A stretch of 64,000 nucleotides of DNA from Peptococcaceae bacterium UBA5752 (GCA_002419055.1 DIFI01000006.1:166585-230584), one strand, 5' to 3'. Positions 53,144-61,236 are shown, counted from the first letter of the stretch. The notes: a model not told the origin generated them from the sequence alone. Numbers and translations: made by a program.

Positions 53144-54802
53144 TTAATTAATTTTTGCAACTGAATTTATAAAAGCCTCCACGATTTCAGGATCAAATTG
53201 AGAGTTACTGTAGCGCTTGAGTTCTTCAATGGCTCCTTCAAAAGATTTTCCTGCTTTATATGGTCTATCTGTGGTCATGGCATCAAAACAATCTACAACA
53301 GTCAATACTCTAGCAAGATAAGGTATATCATTTCCCGAAAGCCCATCTGGATAACCGTTACCATCATATCTCTCGTGATGATGTTTAATAAGAGGTATAA
53401 TATCAATAATAGATTCTACAGGCCTAATTATTTCAGCACCTTTTACTGGATGCTGTTTTAGTATTTCCCATTCCTCTAACTCTAGAGGAGTATCTTTATT
53501 TAGTATTATCTTAGGAATATCAATTTTCCCGATATCGTGCAGATATGCAGCATATATAAGCTTTTTCTTTTCGCCTTCATCTAAATTTAATTCTTCGGCG
53601 ATCATTTGACAATTCATAACTACTCTTTCCGTATGAGCATATGTATATCTGTCTTTTACATTAATAACCATTATTAGGGTTTTTATTGATGTGATTAATT
53701 CCGTATCTTTTTCTTCAACATTGCTTTTTAGTTCGTCAAAAATAGATGTATAGGTTTCTACTCGATTTTTATTAAAAATTTTAGCTCTATATAAAGCATC
53801 GTCAGCATTCTTTACCAATTGATCAGCAGTTTCTACTTTCTCAGGGAATGATGAGACCCCGACTGATATAGTTAAGTTGCCATTGGGCTGTAATTGCTGA
53901 TTTTCAAAGTAGGTTTGTTCGATCTTTTGCCGGATTCGTTCTCCGATTCTTACAGCACAATCTTCCCCCGTTTCCGGAAGTATGATAACAAATTCCTCAC
54001 CGCCATATCGGGCAGCCACATCATCTTTTCTGGTAAACTCTTTCAAAATATCAGCTATAGTCTTTAATACCTGATCTCCTTTTTGATGCCCGTTAAGATC
54101 ATTATAATTCTTAAAATAATCAATATCTAAAAAGATCAATGATAGGGGTTTCTTATTTTCTACCGCCTGTTCAGTTTTTAATTTTAACATTTTACTAAAA
54201 TATCTATGATTGTATAAATCAGTAAGATTATCAATATTGATACCGTATTCTAGTTGCTTTATATATTTTTCATTAACCTTGACAAAGTATCCTAGCGTCC
54301 AGGCAATTAAGAAAAATATCCCTATCAGAACCAAATCGTCTTCAAAATAAGGGTTTACACTTTGATAGGTATAAGTTAAAATGTCCAAGGAAACAATGAT
54401 AACAGATGAAACGATAGATATCAGTAATCCATACCTCAAGCCCATCTGAATAGTAGAAGATATTATAACAAGCAAAAATAGAAATTTATATACGCTTTCT
54501 GCCGCTCCGGAGATATAAATCACAGAAGTAAAAAGTAAAACAAAAAATAAATTTTCACCCAGCAAGAACCATCTGTTTTTTATAAATCTAGCACTTTTAT
54601 TTTCCCACAGATCCCAGAGGAAATAAGTGCTAAGCAGAATAATGCAGCCTACAGATCCTGTGATTAATAGAGTGGTTTGGTAGGGATCATTTTCAGTATT
54701 GATAATTTTATACTTATAAAGAATAAAACCGGCAAAAAGCAAAAAACATAATTTTATTATCGAAAGTATATCGTTTATCTCTTTTTTATTATCATTATCC
54801 AT
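53144..54802 (-). CDS. Membrane GGDEF / HD-GYP protein (c-di-GMP synthesis and hydrolysis)
   Basis: 552 residues. Five or six membrane helices (about residues 12-170) form a sensor-like N-terminus. A GGDEF domain follows (about 190-345) with an intact active-site loop RYGGEEF and LDIDYFKNYND. An HD-GYP domain ends the protein (about 365-550) with HTERV, HDIGK, and HHERYDGNGYPDGL. It can in principle both make and degrade cyclic di-GMP. It lies directly downstream of agrD on the same strand, where a histidine kinase would be expected in a classical agr locus. Confidence 0.9.
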   Translation of the reverse strand: MDNDNKKEINDILSIIKLCFLLFAGFILYKYKIINTENDPYQTTLLITGSVGCIILLSTYFLWDLWENKSARFIKNRWFLLGENLFFVLLFTSVIYISGAAESVYKFLFLLVIISSTIQMGLRYGLLISIVSSVIIVSLDILTYTYQSVNPYFEDDLVLIGIFFLIAWTLGYFVKVNEKYIKQLEYGINIDNLTDLYNHRYFSKMLKLKTEQAVENKKPLSLIFLDIDYFKNYNDLNGHQKGDQVLKTIADILKEFTRKDDVAARYGGEEFVIILPETGEDCAVRIGERIRQKIEQTYFENQQLQPNGNLTISVGVSSFPEKVETADQLVKNADDALYRAKIFNKNRVETYTSIFDELKSNVEEKDTELITSIKTLIMVINVKDRYTYAHTERVVMNCQMIAEELNLDEGEKKKLIYAAYLHDIGKIDIPKIILNKDTPLELEEWEILKQHPVKGAEIIRPVESIIDIIPLIKHHHERYDGNGYPDGLSGNDIPYLARVLTVVDCFDAMTTDRPYKAGKSFEGAIEELKRYSNSQFDPEIVEAFINSVAKIN

Positions 54803-54830
54803 ATACTTTATTAACCCCCATAACCTGACG

Positions 54831-54873
54831 CTACTATATAAGACCGGCCAATTTGGTCGGTCTTATATAGTAG
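54831..54873. repeat. 19-bp stem-loop between agrD and the GGDEF/HD-GYP gene
   Basis: CTACTATATAAGACCG-GCC / GGT-CGGTCTTATATAGTAG with a five-base AATTT loop, almost a perfect palindrome (one wobble). On the minus-strand transcript there is no T run after it, so it is more likely an mRNA processing or stability hairpin, or a partial terminator, than a strong terminator. Confidence 0.75.
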
Positions 54874-54885
54874 TTTTTCGTTATT

Positions 54886-55008
54886 TTAGTCTCTAAGGCA
54901 TTCGGGTTCTTCCGGTTGATATGCTGCAAACAAGCATGCGGAACTGGCAAATACGGAAGCGAGCAGTGTTGCTAAAACAGAAGTGAGTACCAATAATTTA
55001 AATTTCAT
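54886..55008 (-). CDS. agrD: AgrD-like cyclic lactone autoinducer precursor (40 aa)
   Basis: A 40-codon gene with AAGGAGG upstream of ATG at 55006-55008. It encodes an amphipathic N-terminal leader (MKFKLLVLTSVLATLL), a Ser-Ser-Ala-Cys core, and a charged tail beginning YQPEEP. This is the layout of AgrD-type precursors: leader, Cys-containing macrocycle region (around ACLFAAY), and an acidic recognition tail with the characteristic QPE-x-P. The Cys probably closes a thiolactone. Lies 26 bases after agrB. Confidence 0.85.
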   Translation of the reverse strand: MKFKLLVLTSVLATLLASVFASSACLFAAYQPEEPECLRD

Positions 55009-55034
55009 TTGTTTCACCTCCTTCTAACTTAAAT

Positions 55035-55667
55035 TTATATATGGAGATCCATCATTGAGAATAAATGACCTCCTACGTTCGTTAAAGTCAGAGTCTGCCA
55101 GGCCGTGCCAAAGAGGATGCAAGCTGTATACCGGATCAAATATCCGGTATCTGCGGCAAAATTTTGCATAGATAGAAAGACTACTATGATCAAAAGATAT
55201 ATTCCTAAAATTACCAAAGAGCCGTTCCTTAAACGTTTTCTTTTTCGTGCATTCGTGATCGGTTTTTTGATACTGTCCACCGGGGCTTTGGTCAGCACTT
55301 CATAAAATGCCCAGGTGAATACAGGAATCCCCAAAATGATAACCCATATAACGTTTACGGGAATATGAGCAATGATAATAGCCGGAACAACAGAGATCAC
55401 GGTACCGATGACGAGGCACTTTCCGGGGGTAGCAGCATGAGCCCCGCCGGAATACTTCCGCAAAATAGCGATAGTAAAACTGATAACCAATGCTTGGCCA
55501 AGAACATGAAATAAAAAACCAAAAAGGATAACCAACAGGATAGATGCCAATACCTGGGAAAAGCAAAAAATACCGTAGGCCATTACCGCTTTTTTACTCT
55601 CATCCATTTTTAGCGGAGAGGCAATATTAGCAGCAATCTTTTCCGCAATCGTCTCCAAACTAAACAT
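55035..55667 (-). CDS. agrB: AgrB-family autoinducer-processing membrane peptidase
   Basis: 210 residues with about five or six membrane helices. The catalytic His and Cys are in RKYSGGAHAATPGKCLV (H and C seven residues apart), and KAPVDSIKKPI is the second family signature. AgrB cleaves the C-terminal tail of AgrD and cyclises the peptide. It overlaps the upstream membrane-protein gene by eight bases and precedes agrD. Confidence 0.93.
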   Translation of the reverse strand: MFSLETIAEKIAANIASPLKMDESKKAVMAYGIFCFSQVLASILLVILFGFLFHVLGQALVISFTIAILRKYSGGAHAATPGKCLVIGTVISVVPAIIIAHIPVNVIWVIILGIPVFTWAFYEVLTKAPVDSIKKPITNARKRKRLRNGSLVILGIYLLIIVVFLSMQNFAADTGYLIRYTACILFGTAWQTLTLTNVGGHLFSMMDLHI

Positions 55668-56127
55668 TTTTATCTCTTTTTCTGATTGCCAGTAAATAAT
55701 ATAAGAGAATTGCTATTATTGCTAATAAGATCAAAGAAGGCAAGCTGTAGATGGTTTTGATATAAATATCCGTATACATCTTTGTTACATCCAGATGAAG
55801 AATGTATTGGATAAAATACATATTAATTAATTCACATATGTATAAAAATATTAAAGTAATAATGCCGGAGCGGATACTGGCCGTCAGATTGATCTTATTG
55901 ATATAATAAGAAACTGCTATTAGAATGATAACATTAATGATGGTATGGATACCGTAACTGATTGGCAGCTCTCTTACAGCAAAAACTAAAACCGCATATA
56001 ATAGACTTGCCAATATATATCTTTTCTTGTCTACTTTTTGTTTGGCAAGAGCATGTACCAAAAGCACGGTAAAAAATTCTTCCGGTATTACACGGACAAA
56101 AAATTCAAACCAAGTAAGATGAAGCAA
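55660..56127 (-). CDS. Small polytopic membrane protein, copy 1 (sensor-domain-like)
   Basis: 155 residues with about five membrane helices and no soluble catalytic domain. It shares a long identical stretch (KKRYILASLLYAVLVFAVRE near residue 35) with the adjacent copy at 56225. The size and topology recall the membrane input half of AgrC-type receptors without the kinase. It starts at TTG with GGAGGG upstream. It overlaps agrB. The function is unknown; a receptor or transport role for the peptide is inference. Confidence 0.7.
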   Translation of the reverse strand: MLHLTWFEFFVRVIPEEFFTVLLVHALAKQKVDKKRYILASLLYAVLVFAVRELPISYGIHTIINVIILIAVSYYINKINLTASIRSGIITLIFLYICELINMYFIQYILHLDVTKMYTDIYIKTIYSLPSLILLAIIAILLYYLLAIRKRDKNV

Positions 56128-56224
56128 TGAAATCCCTCCTTTATGCTGTTTTTTGACCCTAGTTTAAGTATTTTACCATACATCAGATATTAAGAAAGGC
56201 CCAAAACCTAAAAAACCGCCAATA

Positions 56225-56695
56225 CTAAATAACACCTTTTTTTCTTTTATTAACTACCAACATATAATAAGCGAAGATGGATACGACCGCGATCAATAGC
56301 AATGACGGCAGGCTGTAAAGAGTTTTAATATACACATCAGTATACATTTTTTCGATATTTAAATGAAATACATACTGGACAAAAAATATGTTAACTAATT
56401 CACAAATGTATAATAAAATCATAGTAAGAATACTTGAACGGAAACTGACTATCACCTTGATTTTATTGATATAACAAGTAATCACTATAAGAACAAAAAG
56501 AACAATAAAAGTGTGGATACCAAAAATGATCGGCAGCTCTCTTACAGCAAAAACTAAAACCGCATATAATAGACTTGCCAATATATATCTTTTCTTGTCT
56601 ACTTTTTGTTTAGAAAAAGCATATACTAAAAGAACAATAAAAAAGGATTCCGGTATTGAGCGTACGAAAAATTCAAACCAAGTGAGATGAAGCAA
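56225..56695 (-). CDS. Small polytopic membrane protein, copy 2 (tandem paralogue)
   Basis: 156 residues, roughly 70 percent identical to copy 1 by eye, with the same N-terminus (MLHLTWFEFFVR) and the same TTG start and ribosome site. The duplication also copied the upstream 3' tail of the DUF5317-like gene. The period is about 568 bases. Copies diverge most in the last two helices, consistent with changing ligand specificity, but that is inference. Confidence 0.7.
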   Translation of the reverse strand: MLHLTWFEFFVRSIPESFFIVLLVYAFSKQKVDKKRYILASLLYAVLVFAVRELPIIFGIHTFIVLFVLIVITCYINKIKVIVSFRSSILTMILLYICELVNIFFVQYVFHLNIEKMYTDVYIKTLYSLPSLLLIAVVSIFAYYMLVVNKRKKGVI

Positions 56696-56708
56696 CGAAA
56701 TCCCTCCT

Positions 56709-57257
56709 TTATGCTGTTTTCTGACCCTGGTTTAGGTATTTTACCGTATTATAAATTATTATAAAAACAAATAACCTGATCAAGATATCACCGATACTAA
56801 GAACCGAATAACCAATATCAAAAATGTCTGTCAAAAAAGGCAAATGAGTTAATGGACTGCCCCAAATATGTATTGTATCATTGGCGGGAAATGGTTGATT
56901 AAGCACATAACCAGTCATTATCGTATTTGAAGGAAACACAGGCATTTTGCCTCCGTTTGCCCAAATTGCGATTTGATTACAAATACTGCCAACAACGATG
57001 CAGGCTACTGCGTATAATGAACATTTATAAAGCTTGCACTTAATGATTAATAAAAGATAGGAAGATAAATATAAAGCCTTTAAGATATGTACATATTTTA
57101 ACAAACTATAATCATGCATAAAAAAGTTAATCTGAAATACTAAATAAATAATTTCAAAACCAAGTATTATATAAAACTGCCATATGGTGAAGATTTCTTT
57201 TATTCGATATCTTTTTAATTTAGCAATAATTAGAGCTAATACAATTGCTTCTGGCAT
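56709..57257 (-). CDS. DUF5317-like membrane protein
   Basis: 182 residues with about five membrane helices and a loop NGGKMPVFPSNT, then HIWGSPLTHLPFLTDIF and VLSIGDILIR near the end, the pattern of DUF5317 proteins. AAAGGAA precedes ATG 57257. It is the first gene of the agr-like transcript. An extended -10 promoter (TGGTATAAT, 57302-57310) lies upstream. The role is unknown. Confidence 0.78.
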   Translation of the reverse strand: MPEAIVLALIIAKLKRYRIKEIFTIWQFYIILGFEIIYLVFQINFFMHDYSLLKYVHILKALYLSSYLLLIIKCKLYKCSLYAVACIVVGSICNQIAIWANGGKMPVFPSNTIMTGYVLNQPFPANDTIHIWGSPLTHLPFLTDIFDIGYSVLSIGDILIRLFVFIIIYNTVKYLNQGQKTA

Positions 57258-57301
57258 ATATTTCCTTTACCTATATATTTCTACCATTATTTTACATTTT
57301 T

Positions 57302-57310
57302 ATTATACCA
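57302..57310 (-). promoter_or_regulatory. Extended -10 promoter of the agr-like locus
   Basis: Minus strand TGGTATAAT matches the extended -10 consensus; no good -35 is seen. It lies about 45 bases upstream of the DUF5317-like start. Bases 57311-57480 are very AT-rich with nothing else clear. Confidence 0.5.
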
Positions 57311-57480
57311 TGCTATTTAATATAAATTAATACTTTCTGTATAAAAATTTTAAAAAAATTAATTTAGAAAATACACTAGCATCTTGCTAACAAACTCAAA
57401 ATAAACAATATATACCAAAAATCAATATATACGAGGTCTTTTAATCATTGTCAACAACTAACTAAGATCATTTTACTTAT

Positions 57481-57529
57481 CCGGAAATCGTGTAGCGCCT
57501 CGAGGGTTCGAATCCCTCTTTCTCCGCCA
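57481..57529 (+). repeat. tRNA-Ser 3' remnant 3
   Basis: GGAAATCGTG-type anticodon half, a shortened variable arm (GCGCCTC), T-arm GAGGG-TTCGAAT-CCCTC (fully paired), then TTTCTCC-GCCA. The acceptor strand has one change. It is the most shortened of the three clear remnants. Confidence 0.8.
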
Positions 57530-57547
57530 AAGATTTACTTGCGCATT

Positions 57548-57588
57548 AAAAAACCACATGCATCAGAATAATCTGAGCATGTGGTTTA
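57548..57588 (-). terminator. Hairpin after remnant 3, terminator of the DUF6144-like gene
   Basis: AAACCACATGC / GCATGTGGTTT with an inner TCAGA / TCTGA extension. The minus-strand side ends in T6, so it best serves the gene at 57661-58209; the plus-strand T tract is weak. Confidence 0.78.
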
Positions 57589-57660
57589 AGTATTATTATG
57601 CCTGGACCTCTTTTAATTTATTATCCGGAGATATAAACGCATTAAAAATATAGAAACTTA

Positions 57661-58209
57661 CTATCTCCAGATAGAGTCACTAGGAATGATTTTCATAAGA
57701 CAGATATCGTCGCCCTTTTTTATACTTTTTAGTAATTCCACTTCAACTTCGCAGCCAAAGGCTTTTTCAAAAAGAATTTTACTATACCCTGTAGTGCATT
57801 GACACCATGTATCAGTATCTAATTTGTCCACATCGGCAAGCATTGGACAAGGGCAAAATGAAAACTGCAGATAAAGTTCCCCATTTGTGCAAGACAGGCC
57901 GGCGGCCTTTGCTCTATCTTGGTTTGCGAATTCTTCTAAATTAGACGATGATTCAACCAGCTCTTTCACAAACTCTAATTTTTCACCCATCCCGTATCCA
58001 CATTGACAATTCATTCTAATCTGCTTAACGGTGGACCTGTTAAAGTGGTTTTCCAATCTATTCATGGTGGATTTTACCCATGTTGCATTATCCTCTGATG
58101 AAAACAGCCCCTGCTCTCCATATACAATTATTGCTGCTGTTTCATCGTTACTCGCAGCTTTTATGGCACTATAAATAACTTGCTCTTGTATTTTTCTAAT
58201 ATTAACCAT
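57661..58209 (-). CDS. Cys-rich protein, DUF6144-like
   Basis: 182 residues, soluble. Cys pairs at MNCQCGYGMGEKL, FCPCPML and WCQCTTGYSK, then FEKAFGCEVEVELLKSI-KGDDICLMKI. The pattern resembles DUF6144 and, more distantly, the ATC-hydrolase-like group with a V4R-like fold. A metal or redox role is plausible; no reaction can be assigned. GGAGG is positioned upstream of ATG 58209. Confidence 0.6.
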   Translation of the reverse strand: MVNIRKIQEQVIYSAIKAASNDETAAIIVYGEQGLFSSEDNATWVKSTMNRLENHFNRSTVKQIRMNCQCGYGMGEKLEFVKELVESSSNLEEFANQDRAKAAGLSCTNGELYLQFSFCPCPMLADVDKLDTDTWCQCTTGYSKILFEKAFGCEVEVELLKSIKKGDDICLMKIIPSDSIWR

Positions 58210-58630
58210 AATAAAACCTCCATATCTCAGTTTTATGTGAGTTGTGGTTTTAGAATTTGCATGAAAAAAACACGCCTAAATAGTGTGTAGATGCAATAAG
58301 GCATTTTCACACAACTCATCCACTATTCACCATTATTCAAACGTATACCAAACAAAGGCTATACTTGATAGCTATAGCTAATATATAGATTTGAAAACAA
58401 GCAATAGATTGGATCAAGCATGTTAACAATGTTCTTTCCGTATTCAAGTAATTTGATATTACCATATCATAATTGCTTTGTCAAAACACTTCTATACTGG
58501 TATTGCGCTGACTGGTGTTGTGTGCTGTGGTGAAGGTAAAATTAAAAATTGCGATTACAAAATTATATAGCGTAGACAAAATTAAAATGATTAAAGTGCG
58601 GCATATATTGTTAGTGGGTAGGTGGTTTTT

Positions 58631-60040
58631 ATGTTAATTCATGTTGTAAAAGCCGGCGAAACGCTAACGCAAATAGCAGACTTTTATCATGTCCCTATGG
58701 CGCCAATCATCACGGCCAACGGGCTTGTTAACCCGAATGTGCTGGTTGTCGGAGAGGCGCTGGTCATCCCCACAGAAGATGTCATCTATATTGTCAAGCC
58801 GGGGGATACATTGCGGAAAATCGCGCAAAATTATGGGGTGTCCGTCCAGTTCATATTACAAAACAATAGCATTGCAAATCCAAACAATATTTATCCGGGC
58901 CAGGCTATCTATATTCCGGCGATGCAACATCGTGTCATACGGGGGGAGTCGCTGTGGATAATCGCGCGGCGCTACGGAGTTCCCCTGCAGAGTTTAATCC
59001 AGGCAAATAACATTGCGAACCCCAACAATATAAGCCCGGGCACAGTGCTTGTTATCCCGCATAAAAATAGACCTATAATAAGTACGAACGGGTATATTTA
59101 TTTTCTCGGGCAGTCTGCCGTACCGATCGTCCGTGAAGTCGGCGGATATCTGACTTATCTGAGCCCATTTGCCTATATGATCAGGGAGGATGCGAGCCTG
59201 CAGCCAATCGACGACATACCGTCTATTCAAACCGCACAGGCCGAAGGAGCCATCCCGATGATGGCCATTACTAACTTTACCGTGGGCTTCAGAGGTGAGA
59301 ATCTCGCATCGGTTGTATTAAACAGTCCCGCACTGGTTGAGCAGCTTCTGACGAACATTATTGGCATCATGCGGCAAAAAGGATATCGAGGTTTAAACGT
59401 TGATTTTGAGAATGTGCTACCTCAAGACCGCGAGGCTTACAACAGCTTTTTGCAACGCGCCGCCACGCGGATGCATGCCAACGGCTATTTTTTGTCTACC
59501 GCCGTTGCACCGAAAACCGGGCCGACGCAGGTGGGGCTCTTGTACGAAGCGCACGATTATCCTGCGCACGGCAGGATTGCCGATTTCGTGATTTTAATGA
59601 CGTATGAATGGGGGTTCCGGAAAGGTCCGCCGCGGGCAATTTCACCGCTCGACAAAATCCGGGAAGTACTTAACTACGCCGTTACGGTCATCCCGAGAAA
59701 TAAAATTTATTTTGGTTTTCAGATTTACGCTAGGGACTGGACCATCCCCTTTAAAGAAGGGGACGAAGCCAAGACGATCAGCCCTCAGGAGGCTGTGGCG
59801 CGGGCTGCGCAGTTTGGTGCAGAGATTCAGTACGACTACACCGCACAAGCTCCATTTTTCCGGTACACAGACGCACAGGGAACGGCGCACGAAGTATGGT
59901 TTGAAGACGCGCGCAGTGCGCAGGCAAAGTTAAACACCATCAAAGAATATAATTTGGGCGGCATCAGTTACTGGGCTCTGGGTTATTCTTTCCCGCAAAA
60001 CTGGGTCCTGCTCGAGGATAACTTCATGGTCAGAAAGTAA
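58631..60040 (+). CDS. LysM-GH18 hydrolase, SleL/YaaH type
   Basis: 469 residues: three LysM domains (about residues 2-46, 50-94, 95-140; each with GExL or GDTL and a PNNI/YPGQ pattern) and a GH18 catalytic domain (about 150-465). The catalytic stretch is YRGLNVDFENV, with the acid/base Glu. SleL-type enzymes cleave cortex muropeptides in spore germination. There is no signal peptide, as in YaaH/SleL. ATG 58631 is preferred (TAGGTGG upstream). Base composition is visibly more GC-rich than its neighbours, suggesting separate origin. The gap 58210-58630 is AT-rich; no clear promoter of forespore type could be confirmed. Confidence 0.88.
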   Translation: MLIHVVKAGETLTQIADFYHVPMAPIITANGLVNPNVLVVGEALVIPTEDVIYIVKPGDTLRKIAQNYGVSVQFILQNNSIANPNNIYPGQAIYIPAMQHRVIRGESLWIIARRYGVPLQSLIQANNIANPNNISPGTVLVIPHKNRPIISTNGYIYFLGQSAVPIVREVGGYLTYLSPFAYMIREDASLQPIDDIPSIQTAQAEGAIPMMAITNFTVGFRGENLASVVLNSPALVEQLLTNIIGIMRQKGYRGLNVDFENVLPQDREAYNSFLQRAATRMHANGYFLSTAVAPKTGPTQVGLLYEAHDYPAHGRIADFVILMTYEWGFRKGPPRAISPLDKIREVLNYAVTVIPRNKIYFGFQIYARDWTIPFKEGDEAKTISPQEAVARAAQFGAEIQYDYTAQAPFFRYTDAQGTAHEVWFEDARSAQAKLNTIKEYNLGGISYWALGYSFPQNWVLLEDNFMVRK

Positions 60041-60080
60041 ATAAAACCCTGCACCAGAATACTCAATAATTGATAAAGCA

Positions 60081-61004
60081 TCAATCTGCCGCCAAGTTAA
60101 CCTCTTTGACGGCTCTGAAGCTAAGATAATCCTGCGCGCTTAATTTGTCTTTATCATACACGCCGCCATCGTAAACAATAATGAATGCCTGTTTTTGATC
60201 ACCTTTTGACGTATCCGAAGTCCAATAATATATCACCTTGGAGTGGACGTCCCACAAAGGAGTCTCCTTATCAGGTGTTGTATCGTAATCTGCGGTTTTC
60301 GTTTCCCCGTTCCAGACCCCTCCCGAATTTTCACCGTGGAGCATCATAGAACGCACTGCCTCGTCTGCCGTGGGCAATCGCCAGATGTCCTGTTCCTCAT
60401 CCATAATGACCGTCCCGTCCTCAGACAAGTATCTGCATATACGTTGCGCTTCATCCCATGATATCCCCTTATCCGGCCATCCTGGCCCTCTGGGCGCCCA
60501 GGCAAGAGTCACTCCGTTTCCTTCGACGATCCTCAGACCAAAATTTCCGTCGTTTATCCTTTCGGATACTTTAATACCCTGCGGTATTGAAATAACTAAA
60601 ACAATGATCAGCGGTATAAGTACGATCAAACGGTAAGCCCATTTTCTTGGCGTGGGTTCACCCAAATAATAAAGTAGCGCCAGGATAACGAACGGAATGA
60701 TAACACATAATCCCAAGACACTGAATGTAGCCCCTGAAAAAAACCAAACGCATGCTGCTCCTGTGGCAATATGCAAAGCCAGCCCAACCTTTTTCCACTT
60801 GATAGCAAACAGGGCCAGAATAACAAAAACAATGGCAAAGATCAGATACTGAAACAGAAACATCAGCAAATTTGTGGCAATTGAACCTGAGTACCAGCCC
60901 TCGTGAAAATTCTCAAAAGCCCCCCAGTAAGCCCATATTCCTGACAGCAAAGTTGTCATGGCAACGCCTATCCAGCCAATTATCCTTTTCTTTTTGCTTG
61001 CCAA
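60081..61004 (-). CDS. Membrane protein with DUF1566/Lcl-like C-terminal domain
   Basis: 307 residues: five membrane helices (about residues 10-150) and an extracytoplasmic C-terminal domain (about 165-300). The latter has ISWDEAQRICRYLSEDG, WRLPTADEAVRSM, and YYWTSDTS, the pattern of DUF1566/Lcl C-terminal (formylglycine-enzyme-like, C-lectin fold) domains. The start is uncertain: TTG 61004 with AAGGTGG just upstream is preferred; the frame runs to TTG 61022. Confidence 0.72.
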   Translation of the reverse strand: MASKKKRIIGWIGVAMTTLLSGIWAYWGAFENFHEGWYSGSIATNLLMFLFQYLIFAIVFVILALFAIKWKKVGLALHIATGAACVWFFSGATFSVLGLCVIIPFVILALLYYLGEPTPRKWAYRLIVLIPLIIVLVISIPQGIKVSERINDGNFGLRIVEGNGVTLAWAPRGPGWPDKGISWDEAQRICRYLSEDGTVIMDEEQDIWRLPTADEAVRSMMLHGENSGGVWNGETKTADYDTTPDKETPLWDVHSKVIYYWTSDTSKGDQKQAFIIVYDGGVYDKDKLSAQDYLSFRAVKEVNLAAD

Positions 61005-61146
61005 ATTGACCACCTTCCCCAAAACACGTCAACTTTATAATACTTGTTTCAGAATACCATTAAAATTCTGCTTCCGGATAGAAATATCCTATATAGTTTA
61101 TTTAATTTTATAGAATATTTAAGTTTTGTGCACTATTTTTCATGCA

Positions 61147-61180
61147 AGTGCTGGAATCTGATGATTTCGGCGCTTTTTTT
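61147..61180 (+). terminator. Orphan plus-strand terminator upstream of pyk
   Basis: AGTGCTGGAATC-TGAT-GATTTCGGCGCT (12 pairs, some G-U) followed by T7. It lies downstream of no plus-strand gene: the nearest, the GH18 gene, ends 1.1 kb away. The pyk promoter begins after it. It could end a small RNA or long antisense transcript. Confidence 0.75.
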
Positions 61181-61208
61181 GTATTTATATTGTAAAATTA
61201 ATTTAACT

Positions 61209-61236
61209 TTGCGAAATTATACTATAATGGTATAAT
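61209..61236 (+). promoter_or_regulatory. SigA-type promoter of pyk
   Basis: TTGCGA (61209-61214), 16-base spacer, TATAAT (61231-61236). Confidence 0.68.
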
